Source: Butyrivibrio sp.
GTDB lineage: Bacteria > Bacillota_A > Clostridia > Lachnospirales > Lachnospiraceae
NCBI GenBank assembly: GCA_024690635.1
Contig: JAILOW010000074.1
Span: 1-57,668, forward strand
Direction of reading: 5' to 3'
DNA: 57,668 nt
Shown: one piece after another, positions 9,475-18,494 of the stretch
How the letters are laid out: every line of letters begins with the position of its first letter
How positions within the stretch are numbered: position 1 is the stretch's first letter
Notes under the pieces: model-generated
What the model was told of the DNA's origin: nothing
The model's database searches: none
What the model saw: only the letters and a program-made list of their open reading frames with translations
Program-made: the position numbers and the translations under genes

Positions 9475-10410
9475 ATGAAAAGATCCGGATTAAAAAAATG
9501 CGGAAAAAAAATAATATCTGCACTTGTCATTATTCTTGGCGTGACATTTTTGACATTTCTTTTATCGTATCTTTCTCCCGATGATGCTGCAGTTGTAAAG
9601 TTGTCTTCCATGGGTACCGGCTACACCCAGGAAATGCTTGATAAGACGCGTGAAGAAATGGGACTGAACAGGTCTTTTGCACAGCAGTATCTGGACTGGA
9701 TGAAAAACGTTATCCGTCTTGATTTCGGAAAATCCTACAGAACAAATGAAGATATAACTCAGATGATGCTGGCAGCGCTTCCCAATACGCTTTTGCTGAC
9801 ATTTTTGTCGCTCCTTATCACGCTGATCATCTCCCTGCCTATCGGAATACTTTGTGCGTACCATCCAAATGGGATATTGGATTCGGTGATGAGGGTGTTT
9901 TCTTATTGTTTCTCATCACTGCCTTCATTTTTTATTTCACTTTTAGTGCTGTACTATGCCTGCATTCAGTGGAAGCTTTTTAAAGTCATGGCGGAGCCGG
10001 GAATACGCGGATTTATACTGCCTGCGCTTGTTACGGGAGTTACGCTTTCTTCCTGGTACATCAGACAGATCCGCGCCATAGCCCTTGAACAGTTAAGTTC
10101 CCCCTATGTCTATTCTCTTTACAGCAGGGGTATCAGCAAATACAGGATCCTTTGGAAACATGTGCTTAAAAACTGCATGCTTCCTGTAATAACCCTCCTT
10201 GGAATATCCATTGGCGGTATGCTGGGGGGATCGGCCATAACGGAATCCATTTTTTCCGTAAAAGGCGTGGGAGCTCTTGCGGTGTCTGCCGTGACATCAA
10301 GAGACTATCCATTCATACAGGCGTATGCTGCGTGGATGGCGGCGTTATACCTGCTGGTAAATTTTCTGGTGGATATTATCGGACGAAAACTGGATCCAAG
10401 AATATCCTGA
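9475..10410 (+). CDS. Nickel/oligopeptide-type ABC transporter permease 1 (NikB/DppB family)
   Basis: This is a membrane subunit of a nickel/dipeptide (PepT) family importer, 311 residues from ATG 9475. That start gives the usual short basic N-terminus before the first membrane segment and has GGGTGGGAG about 11 bases upstream. Extra in-frame starts at 9430 and 9442 would add an unusual tail. About six membrane segments are visible. Family motifs are the periplasmic LGLNRSFAQQYLDWM segment (between segments 1 and 2) and the EAA-like loop with YSRGISKYRILWKHVLKN. It is the first gene of an operon that continues through 16539. Nickel, cobalt/metallophore or short peptide could be the substrate. 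Confidence 0.88.
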   Translation: MKRSGLKKCGKKIISALVIILGVTFLTFLLSYLSPDDAAVVKLSSMGTGYTQEMLDKTREEMGLNRSFAQQYLDWMKNVIRLDFGKSYRTNEDITQMMLAALPNTLLLTFLSLLITLIISLPIGILCAYHPNGILDSVMRVFSYCFSSLPSFFISLLVLYYACIQWKLFKVMAEPGIRGFILPALVTGVTLSSWYIRQIRAIALEQLSSPYVYSLYSRGISKYRILWKHVLKNCMLPVITLLGISIGGMLGGSAITESIFSVKGVGALAVSAVTSRDYPFIQAYAAWMAALYLLVNFLVDIIGRKLDPRIS

Positions 10411-10424
10411 GGAGAAGATGATAA

Positions 10425-11255
10425 ATGCAAAAAAAGAAGACTAAAATCTCCTATTTCATATCACTTTCGTTTCTGATCCTGCTTTTGGCATTTCTGCTTT
10501 TGGGGCAATTGTTCCTGAAACACGACCCCTATGCCACAAATCTTTCGGATGCTTTTATTCCGGCAGGTGAAGAGGGGTATCCTCTCGGAACCGATCAGCT
10601 TGGACGCTGCATACTGTGCAGGATAATAGCAGGAGGAATGCAGACCGTATATTCATCCATGGCGGTTGTGGCTGTGGTGCTGGCCTTTGGCTCTATCATG
10701 GGCATGGTCGCAGGATACAGCGGAGGAGCTGTTGATTCTGTGATCACCAAGATCACCACGGTTTTTCAGGCTTTCCCCGGTTTTGTCTTGGCAGTTGCTA
10801 TCGCCGGCATACTGGGGCCAGGTAAGGGAAACGGAATGATCGCGCTTATACTGGTGTACTGGACGACCTATGCAAGATATTCAAGGTCCCTGGTGCTTAA
10901 TCTAAAAAACAATGCCTTTGTCCGCGCGGCAAGAATGTGCGGCGCAGGGCGCTTTAGCATTCTGATCAAATATATACTTCCGAATATGATCCCGCCTCTT
11001 TTGGTGACGGCGGCTCTGGACATCGGAAATGTGGTTTTGAATATGGCAGGTCTTTCCTATCTTGGACTTGGCGGGGCAAGGCCTACAGCTGAATGGGGAG
11101 CCATGATGAGTGAGTCAAGGCGCTTCATGCAGACAAACCCTTCGCTGATAGTAATTCCGGGTATCGCGCTGTTTGTAGTTGTGTTCTTATTTAATATCTG
11201 CAGCGACTGTGCACGAAATTATTACGATAAACGTGGTTCGTTCCACGAACAATAA
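10425..11255 (+). CDS. Nickel/oligopeptide-type ABC transporter permease 2 (NikC/DppC family)
   Basis: This 276-residue second permease has the family opening (YPLGTDQLGRCILCRIIAGG) that corresponds to HxLGTDxLGRDxxSR in DppC/NikC. The EAA loop reads VRAARMCGAGRFSILIKYILPN, followed by MAGLSYLGLGGARPTAEWGAMMSE. It sits 14 bases after permease 1 and 11 bases before the binding-protein gene. It should form a heterodimer with the product of the preceding gene. The start ATG 10425 has GGAGAAG upstream. Confidence 0.92.
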   Translation: MQKKKTKISYFISLSFLILLLAFLLLGQLFLKHDPYATNLSDAFIPAGEEGYPLGTDQLGRCILCRIIAGGMQTVYSSMAVVAVVLAFGSIMGMVAGYSGGAVDSVITKITTVFQAFPGFVLAVAIAGILGPGKGNGMIALILVYWTTYARYSRSLVLNLKNNAFVRAARMCGAGRFSILIKYILPNMIPPLLVTAALDIGNVVLNMAGLSYLGLGGARPTAEWGAMMSESRRFMQTNPSLIVIPGIALFVVVFLFNICSDCARNYYDKRGSFHEQ

Positions 11256-11266
11256 AGGAGTTAAAA

Positions 11267-12895
11267 ATGAAAAAGTTTGATGTACTTAAAAAAGGTATCG
11301 CACTTGCCATGGCGGCATGTCTTTTGGCAGGATGCGGAGCAAACGCAAATGTTGAAACAGGTTCAGCCGATGCCAATGCAGAAGAGGTGACAACCGAAGT
11401 TGCAGCTGAGGCACCTGCGACAGAAGCGACCGGAGAAAAGAAGGTCCTTCATGCCGGATCATCAGCAGGTATGTTTGGAGCAAGCAATCTTGATCCTGCA
11501 TGCGACTGGAACGGATGGTATTTATCTTTTGCCGGTGTGGCAGAGACACTTTTTAAGCTGGATGATGCGTATGATGCTGTTCCCACTCTTGTAGAAAGCT
11601 ATGATGAGCCTGCAGACGGAGTAACATGGGTATTCCACCTTCGCGATGATGTATATTTCACAAACGGAGAAAAGATGACAGCTCAGTCAGTTGTTGACTG
11701 CTTTACACGTACACTTGACATAAACAACAGAGGCGAGACAACGCTTGCAGTTGAGAGCATGTCTGCAGACGGACAGGATCTTACACTTGTAACACCTTAT
11801 GCAGACCCTACATTTGTTTATTCTCTTTGCGATCCCCTTCTTACTGTTTACTACGTAGGAGATTCCGAAGATTATGAAAATGCATCTCACTGCACAGGAC
11901 CTTTTGCAGTTGATCAGTTCACACCCGAAGTTGAGATGGTTGTTGTAAAGAATGACAACTACTGGGGTGGCGATGTAAAGATCGACGAAGCACATCTTAT
12001 TACATTTGGCGACGACGATGCTATGGTAATGGCTATGCAAAACGGCGAGCTTGATATCTGCGACGGAACAAGCAGCGCTGTACTTGTATGCAATGAGACA
12101 ACAGGATACAACGTTCTTTCAATCGACACATCTCGTGCAGAAAAGATCATGTTCAATTACAACGCAAGTGATTTTGCCAAGGATGCAGCTATCCGTGAAG
12201 CAATCGCATGGACTGTAGACCGTGAAGGATATGAGAAGATAAGCAACGGAACAAAGAGAGCTAACTGGGGTATTTATCCTGCAACTCTTTCATACGGTGA
12301 TAATTCCAAGCTTGATATCCACATCAAGGAGCAGAACCTTGAAAAGGCAGCAGAAGTACTTGATAACGCAGGCTATACAGATACAGACAATGATGGAATC
12401 CGTGAGATGAACGGAACACCTATTTCTCTTGTTCTTGCCGTAACAGAAAATGCCAGCACAGATTTCTGTGATGTTCTTGCTTCAGATCTTCGTTCCATCG
12501 GCGTTGAGATGAGAACCGAGAGCTACCTTAACCTTGATTCATTTGAGACCTACAACGGCGTTAACTGGGATATGAGCCTTAGCGGCAAATATATGACACC
12601 TACAGGAAATGCAAGCTATTTCTTTGATCAGGACGTTATCACAGGCGGAAGCGCAAACTACGGCGGATATTCCAATCCTGAGCTGGACAAGCTTGCTGAA
12701 GAGCTTCACCAGACCTTTGGAGATGAGAAGCGTAACGAGCTTGTATTCAAGATGGAGCAGATGCTTCTTGATGACAACAGCTTTATCGTTTACTGCAACG
12801 GAACAAACACCTACATCACAAGCAGCAGAGTAAGCGGATACAAGCCCTGCCCTTCAAACTACTACTATCTTGATGCAAATGTGGATTTAGACTGA
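11267..12895 (+). CDS. Nickel/oligopeptide-type substrate-binding lipoprotein (SBP_bac_5)
   Basis: This is a 542-residue lipoprotein. The lipobox is LAGC with Cys23, followed by an Ala/Glu/Thr spacer to about residue 60. The SBP_bac_5 fold then begins with LDPACDWNGWYLSFAGVAETLFKL, which resembles NikA-type proteins (LNPH... YAQxMVYEPL). Other family landmarks are TWVFHLRDDVYFTNGEKMTAQSVVDCFTR, split across the usual first domain, and the C-terminal YSNPELDKLAEEL region. It has an AAAGGAG ribosome site. It delivers the ligand to the two permeases upstream; whether that is Ni2+, a metal-chelate or a peptide is not decided by sequence alone. Confidence 0.9.
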   Translation: MKKFDVLKKGIALAMAACLLAGCGANANVETGSADANAEEVTTEVAAEAPATEATGEKKVLHAGSSAGMFGASNLDPACDWNGWYLSFAGVAETLFKLDDAYDAVPTLVESYDEPADGVTWVFHLRDDVYFTNGEKMTAQSVVDCFTRTLDINNRGETTLAVESMSADGQDLTLVTPYADPTFVYSLCDPLLTVYYVGDSEDYENASHCTGPFAVDQFTPEVEMVVVKNDNYWGGDVKIDEAHLITFGDDDAMVMAMQNGELDICDGTSSAVLVCNETTGYNVLSIDTSRAEKIMFNYNASDFAKDAAIREAIAWTVDREGYEKISNGTKRANWGIYPATLSYGDNSKLDIHIKEQNLEKAAEVLDNAGYTDTDNDGIREMNGTPISLVLAVTENASTDFCDVLASDLRSIGVEMRTESYLNLDSFETYNGVNWDMSLSGKYMTPTGNASYFFDQDVITGGSANYGGYSNPELDKLAEELHQTFGDEKRNELVFKMEQMLLDDNSFIVYCNGTNTYITSSRVSGYKPCPSNYYYLDANVDLD

Positions 12896-12906
12896 GACAG
12901 GTAAAT

Positions 12907-13632
12907 ATGTTAGAGGTAAAAGATCTCACAATAGAATATGAAAACACTACAACCGTAAGGGACATTTCCTTTACGGTTGATAGTGGTGAGGTTTACAGCA
13001 TTATCGGAAAGAGCGGATGCGGAAAAAGCACGATCCTCAATGCCATAAGCGGAATGCTGGGAAGAAACGGAAAGATCACAAGCGGAACCATAAGTCTTGC
13101 GGGAAATGTGATCTTTGAAAATGGCAAATATACGCCATATCTTAAAAAGGTTCTGGGCAAGCAGCTTGCAACAATATCGCAGCATCCGGACGGCTCATTT
13201 GATCCGCTGTTTACTATCGGAGATCAGATGACAGAGGTTATGAGGGTAAATGAGCGCATAACCAAAAAAGATGCCAGGATCAAAGGCTGCGAGCTTCTTT
13301 CAAGGCTTCATTTTTCGGATCCCGAAAGAGTCTGGAATTCATATCCCCACGAACTTAGCGGCGGTATGTGCCAGAGAGTGGCTGTTGCCATGGCTCTTTC
13401 CAATAAGGCAACGATCCTTCTTGCGGACGAACCTACAAGCGCCCTTGATGTTACAAGCCAGGCTGAGTTTATCAAACAGCTGAAAGAGATCGTTGAAAAT
13501 GATGATCTGGCAGTGCTTCTTGTAACCCACAACATGGCTGTTGCAAAGGCACTTGCTGACAGAACGGGCTATTTGCGTGATGGGGAATTATCTGAATACG
13601 GAGGAGAAGTCTTTGCCGTTACTGCAAGTTGA
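12907..13632 (+). CDS. Nickel/oligopeptide-type ABC ATPase 1 (NikD/DppD family)
   Basis: This 241-residue ATPase has Walker A GKSGCGKST, Q-loop in ATISQHPDGSFDP, signature LSGGMCQRVAVAMAL, Walker B ILLADEPTSALD and the H-loop LLVTHNMA. It lacks the C-terminal zinc-like Cys region of oligopeptide DppD proteins, as do NikD proteins. It begins 11 bases after the binding-protein gene. It works as a pair with the overlapping second ATPase. Confidence 0.92.
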   Translation: MLEVKDLTIEYENTTTVRDISFTVDSGEVYSIIGKSGCGKSTILNAISGMLGRNGKITSGTISLAGNVIFENGKYTPYLKKVLGKQLATISQHPDGSFDPLFTIGDQMTEVMRVNERITKKDARIKGCELLSRLHFSDPERVWNSYPHELSGGMCQRVAVAMALSNKATILLADEPTSALDVTSQAEFIKQLKEIVENDDLAVLLVTHNMAVAKALADRTGYLRDGELSEYGGEVFAVTAS

Positions 13633-14377
13633 GAAACTTAATAAAACCTTTCAGGGAAATAACGATAAGATATTTCAGGCGCTAAAAGACGTGAGCTTTT
13701 CCGTTGAAGAGGGCGAATGCGTTGGTATCATCGGAGAAAGCGGAAGCGGAAAGACTACTATTGTCAACATTGTTGCAGGCTTTGTTCCTGCTACATCGGG
13801 ACTTGTAGTGTATGACGGCAATGAACTGACAGCACGTCGCTGCGACAAAAACGCAAGAGATACGATGCAGATGGTGTTCCAGAATCCCATGAATTCCTTC
13901 AGTCCCAGAATGAAGCTGGGGAAAGGAATCCGTGAGGGCCTGCACTATCTGTCCTCGATGCCGCGCGCAGAGCAGGAAAGAAGAGTTGATGAAGCCATGG
14001 AAATGGTCGGACTTCCTCTTAGCTACAAGAATAAATACGTATTTGAAGTAAGCGGAGGAGAGGCTCAAAGAGCGGCAATCGCCAGAGCCATCCTGATAAA
14101 GCCAAGACTCCTTTTGTGCGATGAGATAACAAGTGCCCTGGATGCTGAGGTTCAGGATCAGCTTATTGAGCTTTTATTAAACCTGAAAAAAGAAATGAAT
14201 ATGGCTCTTTTGTTTATAAGCCATGATATTAAACTGGTAAGAAGCTTTTGCGACAGGGCTTTTGTTCTTCAGGACGGAGTTGTCGTGGAGCAGGGGGATG
14301 TTAAAAGGTTATATGAACACCCCGAAAATGAATATACAAAGCGGCTTGTAAATGCCGCGATACTCAATCTGATTTAA
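13613..14377 (+). CDS. Nickel/oligopeptide-type ABC ATPase 2 (NikE/DppF family)
   Basis: I place the start at TTG 13613, because GGAGGAGA lies at 13600-13607 with ideal spacing and the protein then opens with the typical MPLLQVEKLNKTF. The open frame runs back to 13541, but that would overlap the upstream ATPase by 92 bases. The result is 254 residues with Walker A GESGSGKTT, Q-loop MVFQNPMNSFSP, signature VSGGEAQRAAIARA, Walker B LLLCDEITSALD and H-loop FISHDIKLV. The ITSALD form of Walker B is a little unusual (EPTSALD is usual) but occurs in NikE relatives. It pairs with the product of 12907-13632. Confidence 0.9.
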   Translation: MPLLQVEKLNKTFQGNNDKIFQALKDVSFSVEEGECVGIIGESGSGKTTIVNIVAGFVPATSGLVVYDGNELTARRCDKNARDTMQMVFQNPMNSFSPRMKLGKGIREGLHYLSSMPRAEQERRVDEAMEMVGLPLSYKNKYVFEVSGGEAQRAAIARAILIKPRLLLCDEITSALDAEVQDQLIELLLNLKKEMNMALLFISHDIKLVRSFCDRAFVLQDGVVVEQGDVKRLYEHPENEYTKRLVNAAILNLI

Positions 14378-14392
14378 ATGACAGGAAGCTTA

Positions 14393-15745
14393 ATGAAAAA
14401 AAAGAAAAATACAGACCTGACGGAAGGGGCAATAGTAAAAAAGATAATTCTTTTTGCGTTGCCGCTTCTTGGTTCAAGTCTGATACAACAGCTATATAAT
14501 ACTGCGGACCTTCTGTATATAGGACAGGTCCTTGGCAAAAATGCATCCGCCGCAGTGGGTGCCAGCACCATGATGGTTACATGTCTTGTGGGACTTTTCG
14601 GAGGCCTTTCTGTTGGCGCGACTGTTGCTGTGGCAAATGCTTTCGGAGCAAAGGATCATGGGAAGGTAAGGCGCATACTGCATACATCTGCGGCTCTCAG
14701 TATTATCAGCGGGATAATAGTATTCGTAGCAGGTTACTTTTTTGCACCTGCTTTTATTTATGCCCTGGGAACACCGGAAGAGATCGTTGGAAGCGCTATC
14801 GGCTATTTGAGGATATACTTTTTCAGCTCCTTATTTATAGTCAGCTATAACATGGGAGCCGGAGTTATGAGAGGCATGGGAGAAGCCTTTGTGCCTCTTG
14901 TGTTTCAGATAATCGGCGGCGTCACGAATGTTATCATGGACGGCATATTCCTTCTTGTTTTTGGCATGGGGATAAACGGAGTTGCCTGGGCCACTTTCTT
15001 TTCACAGGGCGCAGCTTCAGTCTGTACGGTTATTTATCTGTTCTCACGTATCGGTGATGAATATCGCATAAATCTAAAAGAGATAAGGATCCATGGGGAC
15101 GTTCTTTCATCGATTTTGAAGGTGGGAATTCCCTCAGGTCTTCAGACGCTGGTTATCGCACTTTCAAATGTAATTGCCCAGTACTGCATAAATTCACTTG
15201 GAACCAATGCTATAGCGGCATTTACATCATATTTTAAAGTGGAGCTTCCGATCTATCTGCCGATCGTTGCCATCGGTCAGGCGGTTACGACTTTTGTGGG
15301 GCAGAATCTTGGGGCAAAAAAGACGGAGAGAGCAAGGAAAGGTACGTTGGTATGTCTTTTGATGGGATGCGTCCTGACTGTGATCACAAGCGTGTTGCTG
15401 ATACTGGCAGGAGACTACGTGTTTGCACTCTTTGTAAGGGATAAAGAAGTGGTGGCTCTTGGAAACAGGATCATACGCACCACATTTCCGTTTTACTGTC
15501 TGTATGTGGTTTTGCAGGTATTTGGAGACAGTATCAAGGGATCGGGAAGAGCCCTGCCTCCAACTGTGATAATCCTGATAAATATAACGGTTATCAGGAG
15601 CATTATCTTACTGACTCAGGTGCCAAGGCATCCGGATGTCAGAACCGTAGCAATATCTTATCCCATCACATGGTTTCTCACAGCCCTGGAGATGGTGATC
15701 TATTATTATGTGACGAGAAACAGGGGTAAAGGAGAGAAGGTATGA
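14393..15745 (+). CDS. MATE-family efflux transporter
   Basis: This is a multidrug and toxin extrusion family protein of about 450 residues with 12 hydrophobic segments in two homologous halves. Hallmarks are the opening GAIVKKIILFALPLLGSSLIQQ, split by family usage as the first membrane helix, and the VGASTMMVTCLVGLFGGLSVGATV region. ATG 14393 is the better start, since AGGAAG sits 5-7 bases upstream; ATG 14378 directly abuts the previous stop and lacks a site. It is cotranscribed with a metal/peptide importer and overlaps the methyltransferase gene by 4 bases. It presumably exports a small molecule or acts in drug resistance; the pairing with an importer hints at a shuttle for a secreted compound. 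Confidence 0.88.
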   Translation: MKKKKNTDLTEGAIVKKIILFALPLLGSSLIQQLYNTADLLYIGQVLGKNASAAVGASTMMVTCLVGLFGGLSVGATVAVANAFGAKDHGKVRRILHTSAALSIISGIIVFVAGYFFAPAFIYALGTPEEIVGSAIGYLRIYFFSSLFIVSYNMGAGVMRGMGEAFVPLVFQIIGGVTNVIMDGIFLLVFGMGINGVAWATFFSQGAASVCTVIYLFSRIGDEYRINLKEIRIHGDVLSSILKVGIPSGLQTLVIALSNVIAQYCINSLGTNAIAAFTSYFKVELPIYLPIVAIGQAVTTFVGQNLGAKKTERARKGTLVCLLMGCVLTVITSVLLILAGDYVFALFVRDKEVVALGNRIIRTTFPFYCLYVVLQVFGDSIKGSGRALPPTVIILINITVIRSIILLTQVPRHPDVRTVAISYPITWFLTALEMVIYYYVTRNRGKGEKV

Positions 15746-16539
15746 ATAAAGAACAGGAAAAGATCAATGAAATGTGGACAATGGGAGCAGAGAACTACAA
15801 CAGGATCATTGATGATGAAATAAACAGCTTCAGAGCACCCGGCTGGAAAAAGCAGATCCTTGGCCAGGTAAAGACTGAGGGCGAGCTTGAAATACTGGAC
15901 TGCGGATGCGGCCCCGGATTTTTCTCATGCATTATGGCTCAGGAAGGTCACCATGTCACAGGAATAGACGGAAGCGAGCTTATGCTCTCTTTTGCAAAAG
16001 ACAGGGCAAAAAGACTGGGGCTTTCAATAGACTTCAGGATCATGGACTGTCACGAGCTGGAGTTTGAGGATAACAGATTTGATCTTATCATCAGCAGAAA
16101 TGTGACACATACTCTCAGAGACCACAAGGCGGTATACAGCCAGTGGCAGAGAGTCCTTAAGCCCGGCGGAGTCCTTCTTATCTTTGATGCCAACTGGCAT
16201 CTTAGCAGATACGGCTTCAGCGAGCATGATGAGTCTGTTCGCAGATACATCGAGTGCATGAAGAAATTTGGATCGGACTTTTCCGGAAACATCTACGATG
16301 GGGATGAGAAAGCTCTTTTGGAGAGATTCAACAAGCACTCACCTGATGAAAACGACGTATGGGATACGGTTCTTAAGGACAAGATCCGTCCCGACTATGA
16401 TGCAGGTCTTTTGCATGGCCTTGGGTTTGTAAATGTGGACTACGACAGGGATATCATAGAGGAACTCTGGGATGACAAGGAAAAGTGCATCTACGGCAAT
16501 ACTCCCATGTTCATGATCAGGGCAGAAAAACAGAGATAA
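15742..16539 (+). CDS. Class I SAM-dependent methyltransferase (substrate unknown)
   Basis: This is a 265-residue enzyme with a Methyltransf_11/25-type core: motif I ILDCGCGPGFFSCIMA, the acidic end of strand 2 GIDGSELML, the motif FRIMDCHELEFEDNRFDLIISRNV and the post-motif LKPGGVLLIFDANWH. The N-terminus begins NEMWTMGAENYNRIID. Its ATG overlaps the TGA of the MATE gene, so the two are translationally coupled. Similar methyltransferases often accompany nickel/peptide ABC operons in clostridia; a role in making or modifying a metal ligand is a guess. It is the last gene of the operon and is followed by a terminator. Confidence 0.85.
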   Translation: MNKEQEKINEMWTMGAENYNRIIDDEINSFRAPGWKKQILGQVKTEGELEILDCGCGPGFFSCIMAQEGHHVTGIDGSELMLSFAKDRAKRLGLSIDFRIMDCHELEFEDNRFDLIISRNVTHTLRDHKAVYSQWQRVLKPGGVLLIFDANWHLSRYGFSEHDESVRRYIECMKKFGSDFSGNIYDGDEKALLERFNKHSPDENDVWDTVLKDKIRPDYDAGLLHGLGFVNVDYDRDIIEELWDDKEKCIYGNTPMFMIRAEKQR

Positions 16540-16544
16540 AACAA

Positions 16545-16576
16545 AAAAGAACCCGTTTACATCGGGTTCTTTTTTT
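16545..16576. terminator. Bidirectional Rho-independent terminator
   Basis: AGAACCCG and CGGGTTCT pair over a 7-base loop, flanked by an A-run on the left and TTTTTT on the right. It can stop the methyltransferase operon on the plus strand and the tRNA gene on the minus strand. Confidence 0.92.
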
Positions 16577-16578
16577 AG

Positions 16579-16651
16579 AGCGATAGACGGGGCTCGAACC
16601 CGCGGTCTCCACCTTGGCAAGGTGGCGCTTTACCAACTAAGCTACTATCGC
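16579..16651 (-). tRNA. tRNA-Gly (anticodon GCC)
   Basis: The minus strand folds into a full cloverleaf: acceptor GCGATAG/CTATCGC, D stem GCTT/AAGC, anticodon stem CCACC/GGTGG around TTGCCAA, and a T arm with TTCGAGC. The anticodon GCC lies at 16616-16618 on the complement. The 3' CCA is not encoded. The discriminator base is U. Confidence 0.96.
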
Positions 16652-16681
16652 GTATGCCATCATAAAAGAGGTGACAACGAA

Positions 16682-16710
16682 TTGATTTTAGACTAAAAAT
16701 GCGGTATTGT
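16682..16710 (+). promoter_or_regulatory. Candidate promoter of the rlmI-like gene
   Basis: TTGATT (16682-16687) and TATTGT (16705-16710) have 17-base spacing and point right. It overlaps the tRNA promoter almost completely, so the two could compete for polymerase. Confidence 0.5.
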
Positions 16711-16713
16711 CAA
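16685..16713 (-). promoter_or_regulatory. Promoter of tRNA-Gly
   Basis: On the minus strand TTGACA (16708-16713) and TAAAAT (16685-16690) are separated by exactly 17 bases and lie about 35 bases before the tRNA. Confidence 0.85.
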
Positions 16714-16747
16714 CATAAGTTCAGACAATTTTTACAGGAGATAAAAA

Positions 16748-17980
16748 ATGAGTGCCAGAGTAATACTTTGAAAAGGTCAGGGACGCGAGTTTAAGGCTGG
16801 CGGCCCCTGGATTTACGATAATGAGATAGACAAAGTTGAGGGAAAATACGAAAACGGAGATGTACTTGAGCTTTGCGATTTTGACGGTTTCTTTTTAGGA
16901 TACGGCTTTATCAATGACAATTCCAAGATAAGGCTGCGCATCATGTCCCGCAAAAAAGAGCACCCGGTAAATAAAGAGCTCCTTGAAAAAAGAATCCGCG
17001 ATGCCTGGGATCACAGGAAAAATGTTATGGCTACGTACATGGAGCAGTACAAGGTTTCTTTAAAGGACCTTTCCTGCAGGCTTATTTTCGGTGAGGCGGA
17101 CTTTATTCCCGGCATCACTATCGATAAGTTCTCGGACGTTCTGGTCATTGAATCCCTTGCTCTTGGTACAGACAGGATGAAGGGGGATATCATAGACCTT
17201 TGCAAAAAAGTCCTTGCTGAAGACGGCGCCGACATAAGAGGCGTTTATGAGAGAAGCGATGCCAAGGTAAGAGAGCTTGAAGGCCTTGAGAGATGCAAGG
17301 GCTTCATCGGAGAGCCCTTTGATACCAAGGTTTTGATAGAAGAAAACGGTGTCAAATACTATGTTGATGTGGAAAACGGTCAGAAGACAGGCTTTTTCCT
17401 TGATCAGAAGTTCAACAGACAGTCCATAAGAGGTCTGTGCAAAGGAAAGAAGGTCCTTGACTGCTTTACCCACACAGGCTCCTTTGCCCTGAATGCGGCA
17501 GCAGGCGGAGCCTCCTCTGTAATAGGCGTTGATGCTTCGGATCTTGGCTGCGAGCAGGCAAGAGAAAATGCTGCTCTTAACGGATTCCGGGACAGAGTTA
17601 CTTTTGAATGCGCCGATGTATTTGAGCTCTTACCTGATCTTGAGAAAAAGGGCGAGCTTTTTGATGTGGTGATCCTTGATCCTCCCGCTTTTACAAAATC
17701 CAGAGCTTCCATAAAAAAAGCGGTTACAGGCTACAAGGAGATCAACAGGCGCGGAATGAAGCTTGTAAAGGACGGCGGATATCTTGCGACCTGTTCATGC
17801 TCACACTTTATGGATGAGGAGCTCTTTTTAAAGACCATAGCAGATGCGGCAAGAGACGCTCATAAGCGCCTTGTTCAGGTGGAGTTCAGGCAGCAGGCAG
17901 CAGATCATCCCATTTTATGGGGCGGTTCGGCTTCATATTATTTGAAATTTGTCGTCTTCCGCGTTATTGATGAAATGTGA
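16748..17980 (+). pseudogene. rlmI: RlmI-like 23S rRNA cytosine methyltransferase gene with in-frame TGA at codon 8
   Basis: The natural start is ATG 16748 with AGGAGA 5-7 bases upstream. The frame reads MSARVIL, then TGA at 16769-16771, then KGQGREFKAGGPWIYDNEID and on without a break to 17980 (410 codons). The first 70 or so codons after the TGA clearly encode the N-terminal PUA domain of the RlmI/RlmK family. The methyltransferase half carries DCFTHTGSFALNAA (SAM motif I), VILDPPAFTKS and the CSCSHFM motif. There is no ATG, GTG or TTG between the stop and ATG 16943, so re-initiation there would give a 345-residue enzyme without its PUA domain. A TGA from AGA or CGA (Arg) is one base change. 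Either this is a nonsense allele, a sequencing error, or a readthrough case. Confidence 0.75.
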
Positions 17981-18017
17981 TATAGTAAAGCAATAAAGTA
18001 AATAAAGGAGGCAGCTT

Positions 18018-18494
18018 ATGGACGAAAAGATGAGAGTTATCGGTAGAAAGATGGGCATCAGAATGGGTATCCTGATGAGCCTTTGTCTTTCCCTTGTGGG
18101 AACCCTTACTTCAGGTCATTTCACTGTTCCCGGGTTTCTTCTTAGCTTCGTGGTCAGTTCTGTCATCAGCCTTATTATCGGCTTTGTGGTTCCTCTTGGA
18201 AAGATCGGAGCGGGAGCCTGCAAAAAAGCGGGGCTTAAGCAGGGCAGCATGGGAGCAAGACTTTTGGAAAGCTTTATTTCAGATCTGATCTACACTCCTC
18301 TTATCACGCTGGCCATGGTATTTATGGCTTACAGCCTTGCAATGCGGATGAGCGGCGGCAATGCGCAGCTTAACTTTGGCAGGATGTTCCTTGGATCTCT
18401 TTTGATCTGCTTTGTGGTTGCGTATGTTCTTATCTTTATCTTCCAGCCTATTTTCCTTAAGCAGCTCCTTAAAAAGGAGGGAAATTCCCATTGA
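18018..18494 (+). CDS. DUF2798-family membrane protein
   Basis: This is a 158-residue protein with about four hydrophobic segments in a pattern that matches the DUF2798 family of small membrane proteins. Residues GILMSLCLSLVGTL and SFVVSSVISLIIGFVVP form the first two, and a second similar pair follows after a basic loop. The function is not known. It has an AAAGGAGG site and overlaps the start of the next gene (TTG 18491) by 4 bases. Confidence 0.8.
   Translation: MDEKMRVIGRKMGIRMGILMSLCLSLVGTLTSGHFTVPGFLLSFVVSSVISLIIGFVVPLGKIGAGACKKAGLKQGSMGARLLESFISDLIYTPLITLAMVFMAYSLAMRMSGGNAQLNFGRMFLGSLLICFVVAYVLIFIFQPIFLKQLLKKEGNSH

Noticed and set aside
16769..16818. Selenocysteine insertion at the rlmI TGA
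   Set aside because: A CAGGG/CCCTG stem follows about 10 bases after the TGA, but its 22-base loop and lack of a proper apical loop do not match a bacterial SECIS. A Cys is not expected at this position of RlmI, and no selenium genes are in the window.
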